A stretch of 64,000 nt of DNA from Chitinophaga sp. CF418 (GTDB taxonomy: Bacteria > Bacteroidota > Bacteroidia > Chitinophagales > Chitinophagaceae): NCBI RefSeq assembly GCF_900142925.1, contig NZ_FRCN01000005.1, positions 396,128 through 460,127 of the forward strand, in the 5' to 3' direction. This document shows positions 52,856 through 61,674 of the stretch, in pieces. The notes beneath the pieces were generated by a model. The model saw nothing but the letters and a program-made list of their open reading frames with translations. It was not told the origin of the DNA and did not search any database. Each line of letters opens with the position of its first letter. Position 1 is the first letter of the stretch. The position numbers were made by a program, and so were the translations under genes.

Positions 52856-55800
52856 TTAAAACTTGACGAAGAGTTTAACACCATAGGACTTCCGCGTTGG
52901 CAGAGAGCCATATTCCAGCCCCTGCGCGGTCGTGTTGTTGTAACTTGATTCAGGATCTATATTCGGTACAGCTTTGTAAAGGGTGAACGGATTACGCGTG
53001 ACCAGGGAAACAGTGGCCTCACGGAATACCTTGTTGAATAAGGGCAAATCATAATCAAGATGCAGCTCCCTGAGCTTTACAAAAGTAGCATCGTATACGA
53101 ATGCCTCGGGAATACTCTCTCCTAACCTTTTCCAGTAGGACTGCGGATTCACATACGCCGTTACTTCATTGTCAGTGGCGGCCTGTATGCCCCTGATGGG
53201 CAGTCCGCCTGTAGGTGCCCATTCCTCCGGCGTCTTTCCTGCACTAACTCTTTCCTGTTCGGAACGCGCCCATCCTTCCCGTCCTTCCAGCGTGCCTTTC
53301 TGATTGCCGTTTGTATATGCCAGCAGGTTGGTCATGGAGAAGATATTGCCGCCGTATTTTATATCCACGAGCACTGTCAGCGACAGGCGCTTATAAGAGA
53401 AACGGTTGGTAATGCTACCTGTCCATGCATATTGATTACTGCCCAGGCGACTGTCGGTCGTTGTAGATTTCGGCAGATTATTCCCATCCAGTACCAAACG
53501 TCCTTTGTAATCGCGCAGGAAATGCCTGCCGGTCAGCATACCATACTCCGCATCTTTCTTCGCTACAACAGAAACACTTCCCCAACGCGCCACTGCTACC
53601 GGATAATAGGGAGACATCAGCGAGTTGAGCGACTGTATCCTGTTCATGTTACGGGAAAAGATCAAACCGGCCTCCCAGCTGAAATTTTTATGTACCACCG
53701 GCATTCCTCCCAGGGCTATTTCCACGCCTTCATTACGGATATTGCCGGAATTGATCACGGCACTGGTGTATCCGCTGGTAGTAGAAACGGGGGCATTCAG
53801 CACCTGGTCTTTCGTTCTGGAATGATACCAGGTAGCATCCAGGTGTAAACGGTTATCGAAGAAAGTCAGGTCTACCCCTGCTTCATAAGCATAGTTAACT
53901 CCCGGGCGCAGATCGGCGAAAGGTACATTATCCACCGCTACACCACCAATGGAATATCCTTTTATGACAGGAATATCAGGATTGTAGCCGTAGGTGAGCC
54001 GCAAGAGGTAAGGCTGTACAGCATCGGTACCTGTTTGCGCCACGGATAAACGGAACTTACCGGAAGTCAGGACCTGTTTATTTCTGATCAGCTCTGTAAA
54101 CTGGAACGCGGCTGATGCGGAGGGATAGAAATAAGCATTGTGATCGCGCGGCAAAGTAGATGACCAGTCTTTACGCCCCGTCAGCGAAAAGAAGAACAGC
54201 CGCCTGTAATCAATATCCAGTGAGGCGTACACCGCGTTGATCCTCTTCCGGAGGATCATTTCATGCCGCATACGTGTCCCAAAATTATCGATGCCCCTAT
54301 CTCCGCGGATATTCATTTCACGGCCGGTAGTATTGCGGATCGTTTCTTTGTAGTCCATACGGGTGGTTCCTACATTCATTGTGAACCGGAACCTGTTCAG
54401 CTGGCGGGTATAGGTGAGCAGCAGATCGCTGTTTATTTCCCATAATCTTCTGTCTTTGAGGAACATGGCCCCCAGGGGATTCACAGGCGTGGAATAGTTC
54501 ATCAGCTCATTAAAGAAAAATGCCGAGTAGTCTGCCCCCGAACGTATATGCATAGAGAAGCCAGGACAGAGTTTATATTTCAGGCGGATAAAGCCATTGA
54601 AACGATCCTGGTCACTATTGTTAGGTTGCTCATAGATTGCCCAGTAAGGATTGACCTGGTAAGTGTTGTTATTCCAGTTGATATAATTACCCGTTACAGG
54701 GTCCTTGTAATTCTTCAGCCAGTTGAGGTCAATATTTGGCGCAATGCCGCTCAGCACATAGCCTACATTATTAGGATTGTCGGACAATGCAGGCCGGTTC
54801 AGCACTTCCTCATCCAGCCAGGCCAAACGGGTATCCAGTTCCAGATGCTTTGTAAGCCGGGTTGTGATCCTGGCAGAGAAGTGATGTCTTTGTAATCCGC
54901 TGGTGGGCACTATATCGTTGTTGCGTGTATTGGTATAAGACGCCCGCAGCTGTGTTCTTTCATTCCCTGTGGATACGGCCAGTGTATTGATCAGGGTAAA
55001 TCCCTGCCGGAAGAACTTCGTAACGGGATTACGGGCTTTCACATAAGGCACCTTCATTCCATTCCAGAGCCATACCATGCTGTCGGCGTTCATTTTTGGC
55101 CCCCAACTGTATTGTGCATCCCAGCGGGCTTCGGCTGCATTCCCGGGCAACAGCCCCTCACGACCACTGCCGTAGGTATCCTGGAAATCATATTGACTGT
55201 TGAATTTTTCCAGCACAGCATTCGACATAAACTCTATTTCCAGCCCTTTACGGACACCTTTCTTCGTTGTGATCAATATAACTCCGTTTGTTGCCCGGCT
55301 GCCGTATAAGGCTGCGGAAGCCCCTCCTTTGAGCACTGAAAGCGTCTCCACATCATCCGGGTTAATGATCACGGTACCATCTCCCAGGTCATAACCGCCA
55401 TATTTTTCTGCCTGACCGGGGGAAGTATTATTCACCGGGATACCGTCTATGACGAGCAGCGGCTGATTGTTTCCTCCCAGCAGGCGCATTCCCCGGAGAG
55501 TCAGTTTTGTAGACCCTGCCGCTCCGCTGTTCACCGGGCTTACATCCAGTCCGGCGATCTTTCCGCTGAGTATATTCATGGGATGTACGTCCCTAACGCT
55601 GGTCAGGTCTTTCCCTTTTATTTCTGCGTGTGCATATCCCAGTGAGTATTGTTCCCTATTGATGCCGAGAGCTGTCACCACAACAGTGTTCATCTGCATG
55701 ATACGGGTGGCCGGGAGTGTATCCAGGGCGGGAGCAACTATTTTCTGAAACCGGATAATGATCTGATGGCCGATAGTCCGGATCTCATACCGAGCAGGAG

Positions 55801-56059
55801 GAAAAACACTCTCCAATGCGGCCTGTATGGAGATCTGCGTTTCATTCATGGTAACGGGTGCACGTCCGTTGATGATTTCGTTGGGATAAGCAAAGGAAAC
55901 ACCGGTCTGTTCGCCTATCCATTTCAGGAAAACGGAAACAGGCATCTTCTTCACCCGGATATCCAGATGCTGCTGCAGTAGTGGAGACTGTTGTGCGGTA
56001 CCGGTCAGGACTGCACACATTAAGAGGGTTAGAGTACCTAAAGTGGCCAGGACCTTCAT
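52856..56059 (-). CDS. SusC/RagA-family TonB-dependent transporter with STN domain
   Basis: The frame is open to 56173, but I chose the Met at 56059 (MKVLATLGTLTLLMCAVLTG). It has a normal signal peptide, and the longer form would overlap fecR. The mature protein starts with an STN domain (VKKMPVSVFLKWIGEQTGVS) that receives the FecR signal. The plug domain follows (ILSGKIAGLDVSP, LLVIDGIPVNNTSPG, LKGGASAALYGSRATNGVIL) and then the beta-barrel, ending in GVKLFVKF. The usual carboxypeptidase-like domain is replaced by STN. It imports a SusD-bound nutrient across the outer membrane and also signals its presence to the ECF sigma factor. Confidence 0.95.
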   Translation of the reverse strand: MKVLATLGTLTLLMCAVLTGTAQQSPLLQQHLDIRVKKMPVSVFLKWIGEQTGVSFAYPNEIINGRAPVTMNETQISIQAALESVFPPARYEIRTIGHQIIIRFQKIVAPALDTLPATRIMQMNTVVVTALGINREQYSLGYAHAEIKGKDLTSVRDVHPMNILSGKIAGLDVSPVNSGAAGSTKLTLRGMRLLGGNNQPLLVIDGIPVNNTSPGQAEKYGGYDLGDGTVIINPDDVETLSVLKGGASAALYGSRATNGVILITTKKGVRKGLEIEFMSNAVLEKFNSQYDFQDTYGSGREGLLPGNAAEARWDAQYSWGPKMNADSMVWLWNGMKVPYVKARNPVTKFFRQGFTLINTLAVSTGNERTQLRASYTNTRNNDIVPTSGLQRHHFSARITTRLTKHLELDTRLAWLDEEVLNRPALSDNPNNVGYVLSGIAPNIDLNWLKNYKDPVTGNYINWNNNTYQVNPYWAIYEQPNNSDQDRFNGFIRLKYKLCPGFSMHIRSGADYSAFFFNELMNYSTPVNPLGAMFLKDRRLWEINSDLLLTYTRQLNRFRFTMNVGTTRMDYKETIRNTTGREMNIRGDRGIDNFGTRMRHEMILRKRINAVYASLDIDYRRLFFFSLTGRKDWSSTLPRDHNAYFYPSASAAFQFTELIRNKQVLTSGKFRLSVAQTGTDAVQPYLLRLTYGYNPDIPVIKGYSIGGVAVDNVPFADLRPGVNYAYEAGVDLTFFDNRLHLDATWYHSRTKDQVLNAPVSTTSGYTSAVINSGNIRNEGVEIALGGMPVVHKNFSWEAGLIFSRNMNRIQSLNSLMSPYYPVAVARWGSVSVVAKKDAEYGMLTGRHFLRDYKGRLVLDGNNLPKSTTTDSRLGSNQYAWTGSITNRFSYKRLSLTVLVDIKYGGNIFSMTNLLAYTNGNQKGTLEGREGWARSEQERVSAGKTPEEWAPTGGLPIRGIQAATDNEVTAYVNPQSYWKRLGESIPEAFVYDATFVKLRELHLDYDLPLFNKVFREATVSLVTRNPFTLYKAVPNIDPESSYNNTTAQGLEYGSLPTRKSYGVKLFVKF

Positions 56060-56075
56060 AAGGGTAATGGAGCAG

Positions 56076-56990
56076 TTATTGATCCAGGACAGCGCCAAAT
56101 ATTGCCATGGCTTCGTCCTGGGGTGTATTATGCAGGCGCAAGGTAATTCGTTTATGCCGCAAATTCTCAACAACTTTTATTTCTGATATATGGTAGTGAG
56201 CTGCTAATACTCTCGCCACATTTTCTGCTTCTTCATTCTCGAATACCAGCTCTTTCGTGGCCCAGGCGCATTGATTACTATAGTTACCTATGGGATGTCT
56301 TATCTCATCATCATTCCGGCTGACAGTTGCCAGGTTGCCGCTTCCACTGCTCAGAACCAGCTTCTTTCCTCCGCTGTGCAGGCTTATGCTGCCTTCAAAG
56401 ACAATCACTTCTGTGAAGGTACTTTCTATGCGCACGTTGAATGCCGTTCCAAGTACTTTTACGGTAGATTTATCTGCCACGACGAGGAACTGCCGTTGTG
56501 GATCTTTCACCACATCAAAATAGGCTTCCCCCTGCAGCAACCTTACTTCACGCTCTTTAAATAACTTCCTGTAAGACAGTGATGTACCGGCCTTCATATG
56601 TATCGTAGAGCCATCGGGGAGAGTGAGACTGTCTATATCGGAAGTCGGAGTTGCATAAGTTATCCAGGCATTGCGGGAGGTTTGCCACCACCAGCCGCCT
56701 GCGACCAACAACAACAGGATCACAGCTGCAGCAACGGGCTTCCAGGGGAACATACGCCTTACCCTGGCGGCCGGCGCCATCTGCTGAGACAGTTCCTGCC
56801 ACCCTTCCTGTACATTAAAGGGCATAGGAGGAACATCTGCGGCGGCTTCCCAAAGCTGCTTCAGTTCTGCATACAGTTGGCGGTTCTCTTCTGATTCCTC
56901 TAACCACTTGTTTAATGCAGCCTGTTTGTCCCTGTTACCGGGGTCTGTTAGACAATCTATGATGAACCCGGTTATGTCGTTGTTGTTCAT
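56076..56990 (-). CDS. FecR-family anti-sigma factor
   Basis: A 304-residue inner-membrane regulator. The N-terminal cytoplasmic part (residues 1-80; KWLEESEENRQLYAELKQLW) should bind the sigma factor, a hydrophobic helix follows (AAAVILLLLVAGGWWW), and the periplasmic FecR domain carries the typical DSLTLPDGSTIHMKAGTSLS and REVRLLQGEAYFDVVKD blocks. The C-terminal domain (ITLRLHNTPQDEAMAIFGAV) contacts the SusC STN domain. It lies 44 bases after the sigma gene and 16 bases before the susC start, consistent with one transcript. Confidence 0.95.
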   Translation of the reverse strand: MNNNDITGFIIDCLTDPGNRDKQAALNKWLEESEENRQLYAELKQLWEAAADVPPMPFNVQEGWQELSQQMAPAARVRRMFPWKPVAAAVILLLLVAGGWWWQTSRNAWITYATPTSDIDSLTLPDGSTIHMKAGTSLSYRKLFKEREVRLLQGEAYFDVVKDPQRQFLVVADKSTVKVLGTAFNVRIESTFTEVIVFEGSISLHSGGKKLVLSSGSGNLATVSRNDDEIRHPIGNYSNQCAWATKELVFENEEAENVARVLAAHYHISEIKVVENLRHKRITLRLHNTPQDEAMAIFGAVLDQ

Positions 56991-57034
56991 TGCTTTATAG
57001 TATTACGACAATTCAGCACCCCGATACTTTGATG

Positions 57035-57598
57035 CTACTGCAATTTTTTTCCGTCCAATAAGTGAGTGCGTAGATATTTCAGGGCTACCGCCAGCTGGAA
57101 ATACACCGTGTTGACAGTGATACCCAACCGTTCCGCTATCTCAGCCGGTTCCTGTCCTTCAAAACGGCTGAGCAGGAAGATTTCCCGGCAGCGTGGGGCC
57201 AGCCCCTGTGTCAGGCGCACGATCTCCCTCTGCAACAGCAGATGATCTGTGATCTCATGCAATGAAGCATCGTCTGCCCGCCATTGCAGCACCTCTTCAC
57301 TTACATTCCTCGATTGCCGTTTTAACTCATTGATACTTCTGTTTGTCACAGAACGATATAGGTAGTGGCGTACATTCCCGGTAATCTCAATCTGTTGTCC
57401 TTTTTCCCATAAGTGTGCGAACAGGCTTTGCACGACCTCTTTGGCCAGGTCATTATCTTTGACCCAGCGATAAGCTAACAGGAACAATTCCTCACTGTAT
57501 GCTGTGTAAATTTTCTGGAAGACACCGGCATTACGACTACGGAGGGCCTCAGTAGCTTCTTCAGCAGAGATATGGTATCCGTCTTGCGTCATCATCAA
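57035..57598 (-). CDS. ECF RNA polymerase sigma factor (sigma-70 family)
   Basis: A 187-residue ECF sigma factor of the Bacteroidetes FecI-like type. Region 2 holds YRWVKDNDLAKEVVQSLFAH and LWEKGQQIEI, and region 4 holds LAPRCREIFLLSRFEGQEPA, then EIAERLGITVNTVYFQLAVA. It should be held by the FecR protein encoded next and released when the SusC transporter loads a substrate, then transcribe the susCD genes downstream. The start could be any of the first three Met codons (MMM). Confidence 0.95.
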   Translation of the reverse strand: MMMTQDGYHISAEEATEALRSRNAGVFQKIYTAYSEELFLLAYRWVKDNDLAKEVVQSLFAHLWEKGQQIEITGNVRHYLYRSVTNRSINELKRQSRNVSEEVLQWRADDASLHEITDHLLLQREIVRLTQGLAPRCREIFLLSRFEGQEPAEIAERLGITVNTVYFQLAVALKYLRTHLLDGKKLQ

Positions 57599-57721
57599 TT
57601 TGAATGCCGCACAAAGTATTATTTTTTTTAAATAATCAAGGGAAATTTCGGAGATAACCGTTAAAAATACACTGACTAAAAAAGATGGTGCAACGCTGAA
57701 ATAGTATAATGATAAGTCCTG

Positions 57722-58525
57722 CTAACTTTTCAGTTGCCGGGTTTCTTCATAATTGTCTTTTAATCCTACACCAGACAACTGTAGTTTGATGGCCTCCTGC
57801 AGAAGATAACAGATCTTCCCTGCGGCAGGCGCATATTGCAGTCCTTCCCGGCGGATGTTGGAGATGCAGTTTCTCGATTCATCCGTATTTCCTATGCGGG
57901 GATTAAAAGTGAGATAAGCCCCCATACTATCTGCCGCACTGAGCCCGGGACGTTCGCCTATCAGCACTATGGTCATTTTTGTCTTTAACAGCTCACCTAT
58001 CTCATCGCCGATAGCAACCCTGCCCTGCTCTGCCAGGCAGATGGGACCCGCTGATATACCTGCTGTTTTCAACATGGGCAATAACTGCGTCAATAACGGT
58101 AAGGTATGTATATTCATCGCTGTTGCAGAGAGCCCATCTGCGATAATAATTGCTACGTCTTTCTGCAGTAATGCAGCTGGTAATGTACGCAGGGTTTTAA
58201 TGCTCTCTGCGTCCAGTCTCCTGCCTTTATCGGGACGTTGCAGGTATTCCTGCCTGTCTGCCGCACTGCTATGCAGCAACAATGTGCCGGTATGAAAAGG
58301 TTGCAGCTGTTCCATTAACAACGTTATGTCCAGCTTTGAATAAACAGCATCCCGTGCATGTGCATGCGCCAGCTTAAAAGACAACACTTCCCTCAAAGGA
58401 ATGGCAGTGCCTGTTCTCCCCAGTGCGATACGCGCTGTAGTAAAAGCCTTTAACGAAGACCAGGGGTCTTCCTGTATCGGGTTCCTGTGCGGTAATTCCT
58501 TATTCATCCTGTGTGACAAATTCAA
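57722..58525 (-). CDS. eutC: Ethanolamine ammonia-lyase small subunit EutC
   Basis: The 267-residue product aligns with EutC throughout: ARIALGRTGTAIPLREVLSF, KLAHAHARDAVYS, RPDKGRRLDAES, VAIIIADGLSATAMN and MTIVLIGERPGLSAADSMGA, then YLTFNPRIGNTDESRNCISN. With EutB it forms the adenosylcobalamin-dependent enzyme that splits ethanolamine into acetaldehyde and ammonia; EutC contributes to the cobalamin site. It lies 268 bases after eutB, an unusually large gap filled by tandem repeats. No EutA reactivase or microcompartment shell gene is present. Confidence 0.97.
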   Translation of the reverse strand: MNLSHRMNKELPHRNPIQEDPWSSLKAFTTARIALGRTGTAIPLREVLSFKLAHAHARDAVYSKLDITLLMEQLQPFHTGTLLLHSSAADRQEYLQRPDKGRRLDAESIKTLRTLPAALLQKDVAIIIADGLSATAMNIHTLPLLTQLLPMLKTAGISAGPICLAEQGRVAIGDEIGELLKTKMTIVLIGERPGLSAADSMGAYLTFNPRIGNTDESRNCISNIRREGLQYAPAAGKICYLLQEAIKLQLSGVGLKDNYEETRQLKS

Positions 58526-58574
58526 TCTGTGTTATTAAAGATAAACTGGCTGGTATTCTATGCTTCATTATAGC

Positions 58575-58842
58575 TTAGCTGCTGATGCATCTTTTTCATG
58601 TGATAGCATTTCATCCTGCGTTATAACCTACGCAGCTGATGTATCTTTCATACCTGCTACGTGACAGCATTTCATCCTGCGTTATAACCTACGCAGCTGA
58701 TGCATCTTTCATACCTGCTGCGTGACAGCATTTCATTCTGCGTTATAACCTACGCAGCTGATGCGCCTTTCATACCTGCTGCGTGACAGCATTTCATCCT
58801 GCACTATAACCTAACAGTTGATGCGCTTTTCCTACCTGCTGC
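58575..58842 (-). repeat. 61-base tandem repeat derived from the 3' end of eutB
   Basis: Four to five copies with a 61-base period fill the space between eutB and eutC. The first copy on the minus strand (60 bases, about 58783-58842) is the coding 3' end of eutB with its stop codon. The next copies are noncoding and carry the same GGATGAAATGC around the stop. Three noncoding copies hold the inverted repeat CTGCGT-N8-ACGCAG (58616-58635, 58677-58696, 58738-58757), which the coding copy lacks. The leftmost copy is more diverged. Confidence 0.85.
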
Positions 58843-60170
58843 AACTGGCCTTTGTTGTTCATGATACCCTGGCGTTGCAGCCAGGCTTCAAATTCAGGCG
58901 CGGCCTTCAGTCCCAGTACCTTACGGGCATACAACGCGTCGTGAAAGGAAGTGGATTGATAATTCAGCATGATATCGTCTGCGCCCGGTACTCCCATAAT
59001 GAAATTACATCCGGCTACACCTAATAGCGTAAGCAGGTTGTCCATATCGTCCTGGTCGGCCTCTGCATGATTTGTATAACAGATGTCCACACCCATTGGT
59101 AGCCCCAGCAGTTTGCCACAACAGTGATCTTCCAGTGCTGCACGGATGATCTGTTTACCGTCAAAGAGGTATTCAGGCCCGATGAATCCAACAACAGTGT
59201 TCACCAATAAAGGAGAGAATTGCCGGGCCACCGCATAAGACCGGACCTCGCAGGTCTGTTGATCTACTCCTTCGTGCGCGTTGGCAGACAAAGCACTCCC
59301 CTGCCCTGTCTCGAAATACATCACGTTGTTGCCAATAGTTCCTCTCTTCAATGACAGCGCTGCTTCATGGGCTTCTTCCAGTAAGGCCAGGTGAATACCA
59401 AAACTGCTGTTGGTCTTCTCTGTACCACCAATAGACTGGAATACCAGATCGACAGGCGCGCGTTGAATGATCTCCATCGCAGTAGTGACATGACATAGAA
59501 TGCAGGACTGGGTAGGAATATCAAACTGTGTACGTAACTGATCCAACATGTGCAATAATTGCACAACTGCCTGCGGACTATCTGTAGCAGGATTGATGCC
59601 GATCACGGCATCTCCGCTGCCATATAGCAAACCATCTATGATACTGGCAGCAATACCTTTCGGATCGTCTGTGTTATGATTGGGTTGCAGGCGTACGGAT
59701 AAGTGACCTTTCAGACCTATCGTATTGCGGAAGCGGGTGACAACTTCACATTTCTGCGCCACACTGATGAGGTCCTGGTTGCGCATCAATTTTGAGACCG
59801 CTGCCACCATCTCGGGCGTAAGACCGGGAGATAAGCCTTGCAGGGTCAGGGTATCTGCTTCATCGCTCAGCAGCCAGTCCCGCAGCTCTCCCACCGTGAA
59901 ATGACTGATAGGCGCGAAAGCAGTTTGATTATGAGTGTCGATGATCAGGCGGGTGATCTCATCTTTTTCGTAAGGGATGATAGCTTCCTGCAGGAATGTT
60001 TTTAAAGGCACATCTGCCAGGGTCATCTGCGCAGCAACACGTTCTTCATAGCTATCGGCAGCCAGTCCGGACAAGGCATCCCCTGAGCGGAAGGGCGTGG
60101 CCTTCGCCAGTAAAGTGCGGAGGTCGGCGAAGGTGTATGTTTTGTGTTGTATGGTGTGCTGGTATGCCAT
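58794..60170 (-). CDS. eutB: Ethanolamine ammonia-lyase large subunit EutB
   Basis: A 458-residue EutB, the usual length. Conserved blocks include KTFLQEAIIPYEKDEITRLI, GLSPGLTPEMVAAVSKLM, FRNTIGLKGHLSVRLQPNHN, YGSGDAVIGINPATDS, CILCHVTTAMEI, FQSIGGTEKTNSSFG and MYFETGQGSALSANAHEG. It binds ethanolamine in a TIM barrel and uses adenosylcobalamin to form acetaldehyde and ammonia with EutC. The C terminus (QLQQVGKAHQLLGYSAG) is the source of the noncoding tandem repeat behind it. It lies 73 bases after the permease gene. Confidence 0.97.
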   Translation of the reverse strand: MAYQHTIQHKTYTFADLRTLLAKATPFRSGDALSGLAADSYEERVAAQMTLADVPLKTFLQEAIIPYEKDEITRLIIDTHNQTAFAPISHFTVGELRDWLLSDEADTLTLQGLSPGLTPEMVAAVSKLMRNQDLISVAQKCEVVTRFRNTIGLKGHLSVRLQPNHNTDDPKGIAASIIDGLLYGSGDAVIGINPATDSPQAVVQLLHMLDQLRTQFDIPTQSCILCHVTTAMEIIQRAPVDLVFQSIGGTEKTNSSFGIHLALLEEAHEAALSLKRGTIGNNVMYFETGQGSALSANAHEGVDQQTCEVRSYAVARQFSPLLVNTVVGFIGPEYLFDGKQIIRAALEDHCCGKLLGLPMGVDICYTNHAEADQDDMDNLLTLLGVAGCNFIMGVPGADDIMLNYQSTSFHDALYARKVLGLKAAPEFEAWLQRQGIMNNKGQLQQVGKAHQLLGYSAG

Positions 60171-60243
60171 GAATTGTTATGAATTGTTTATATCGTGCTC
60201 CTCGTTGTTTACGGAATTCCTGGCGAAGTCCTATTGTTTTTGG

Positions 60244-61572
60244 TTAGAGGACCATTTTTTGTTGGGCGATGGGAGCCGGTTCCCGGTGTTTTCCCATCGC
60301 TACGAAAATAACCAGTGCGATGGCCAATCCTGAAAAGAACAAGAGCGCCAGTAGTTGATTGTAGTAGACAATCGCTATTAATGATACGATAGATAACACC
60401 AATGCAATACCAGGGAACCAGGGATAAAACGGAGCTTTAAAAGGACGTTCTAATCCGGGTTCTTTTTTTCTGAGTATGAACAGGCTGATCATGCTGAAGA
60501 TATACATCACTACAGCGCCCATTACAGATAAGATCACCAACTGATCTGTTTTACCGAGGTATAGAGCAATCACTCCGAGCAGTCCGCCGGCGATTAGTGC
60601 TACGTAAGGCACCTGCCTTTTAGGACTGAGCAGCGCCAGCCCGCCGGGCAGATAACCACTACGGGCCAATGCGAATAGCTGGCGGGAATAGCTGATAATG
60701 ATACCATTGAAGGAAGCGATCAATCCGAAGAGACCAATTCCCGCGAAGATCTTCGTGATACCACTCTGTTTACCCAATACAACACCTATAGCTTCCGGCA
60801 AGGGATAGTCAATGTTGGATAATGCTTTCCAGTCGGTGACACCTCCTGTTAACACCATCACGCCTATTGCCAGTAATGTCAACGTGAGCATGGCAGAGAT
60901 ATATCCTTTGGGAATATTCCGGGAAGGATCTTTCACTTCCTCCGCTACCATAGCAATCCCCTCAATACAGACATACAGCCAGATAGCAAAAGGCAGGGCG
61001 GCAAATACCCCGAGCCAACCCGCAGGCATGGCATTGTGCATGAAATTGGCCGTTTTGAAAGAAGGCCCTACAATACCCATATATATCAGCAGTTCAACTA
61101 CTGCCAGTAAGGTGATGATAAGCGAGAAAAGTGCTGACTCTTTAATGCCCAGCAGATTGATGCCAGTGAGCAACACATAAAAAGCAATACCGCTTCCCAG
61201 TACGGGGAGCGAGGGGTGCAGGAAATGCAGGTAGTTGCCCAGGGCGAAAGCAATGGCGGGAGTAGCCAGCAGGAATTCCACAGCGGTGGCATACCCTGCA
61301 ATTAGTCCGCCGATAGGACCCATTGCCCGGTGCGTATAAGTAAAGGGACCGCCCGCCTGTGGAATGGAGGTGGTCAGCTCCGTAAAACTGAAGATGAACG
61401 TAATGTACAACAAGGTGATAATGAGCGTGGCCGCAAGGAAGCCGATGGTACCAGCTACCCCCCAACCGTAATTCCAGCCGAAATATTCACCGGAGATGAC
61501 TAATCCGACGCCAATGGCCCAGAGATGTATGGGCCTGATCACTTTTTTTAAAACTGTTTCCTGAGCAGACAT
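60244..61572 (-). CDS. eat: Ethanolamine permease (APC superfamily, EAT type)
   Basis: The start at 61572 (MSAQETVLKKVIRPIHLW) is chosen over 61614, because it matches the natural N terminus of the family. The 442-residue protein has about 12 membrane helices and APC markers such as VISGEYFGWNYGWGVAGTIG, TSIPQAGGPFTYTHRAMGPI and EGIAMVAEEVKDPSRNIPKG. It is most similar to the ethanolamine permeases that are linked to eutBC without a microcompartment. It would bring ethanolamine into the cytoplasm for EutBC. It is the second gene in the cluster, 102 bases after the regulator. Confidence 0.92.
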   Translation of the reverse strand: MSAQETVLKKVIRPIHLWAIGVGLVISGEYFGWNYGWGVAGTIGFLAATLIITLLYITFIFSFTELTTSIPQAGGPFTYTHRAMGPIGGLIAGYATAVEFLLATPAIAFALGNYLHFLHPSLPVLGSGIAFYVLLTGINLLGIKESALFSLIITLLAVVELLIYMGIVGPSFKTANFMHNAMPAGWLGVFAALPFAIWLYVCIEGIAMVAEEVKDPSRNIPKGYISAMLTLTLLAIGVMVLTGGVTDWKALSNIDYPLPEAIGVVLGKQSGITKIFAGIGLFGLIASFNGIIISYSRQLFALARSGYLPGGLALLSPKRQVPYVALIAGGLLGVIALYLGKTDQLVILSVMGAVVMYIFSMISLFILRKKEPGLERPFKAPFYPWFPGIALVLSIVSLIAIVYYNQLLALLFFSGLAIALVIFVAMGKHREPAPIAQQKMVL

Positions 61573-61674
61573 AAATATATACGGGATTGCTGGTAATGCC
61601 TGAATCACTACCATTGGTTGATAAAGTATATTCCCGTTTCCCTCCGCGAAATGTTGTCAAGATACACAAAAAGA

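Noticed and set aside
56060..56173. N-terminal extension of the SusC gene
   Set aside because: It would overlap the end of fecR and hide the signal peptide; the Met at 56059 gives a normal leader.
58575..58842. Regular repeats that might suggest a CRISPR array
   Set aside because: The copies are directly adjacent with a 61-base period and no unique spacers, and they match the end of eutB. No cas gene is in the window.
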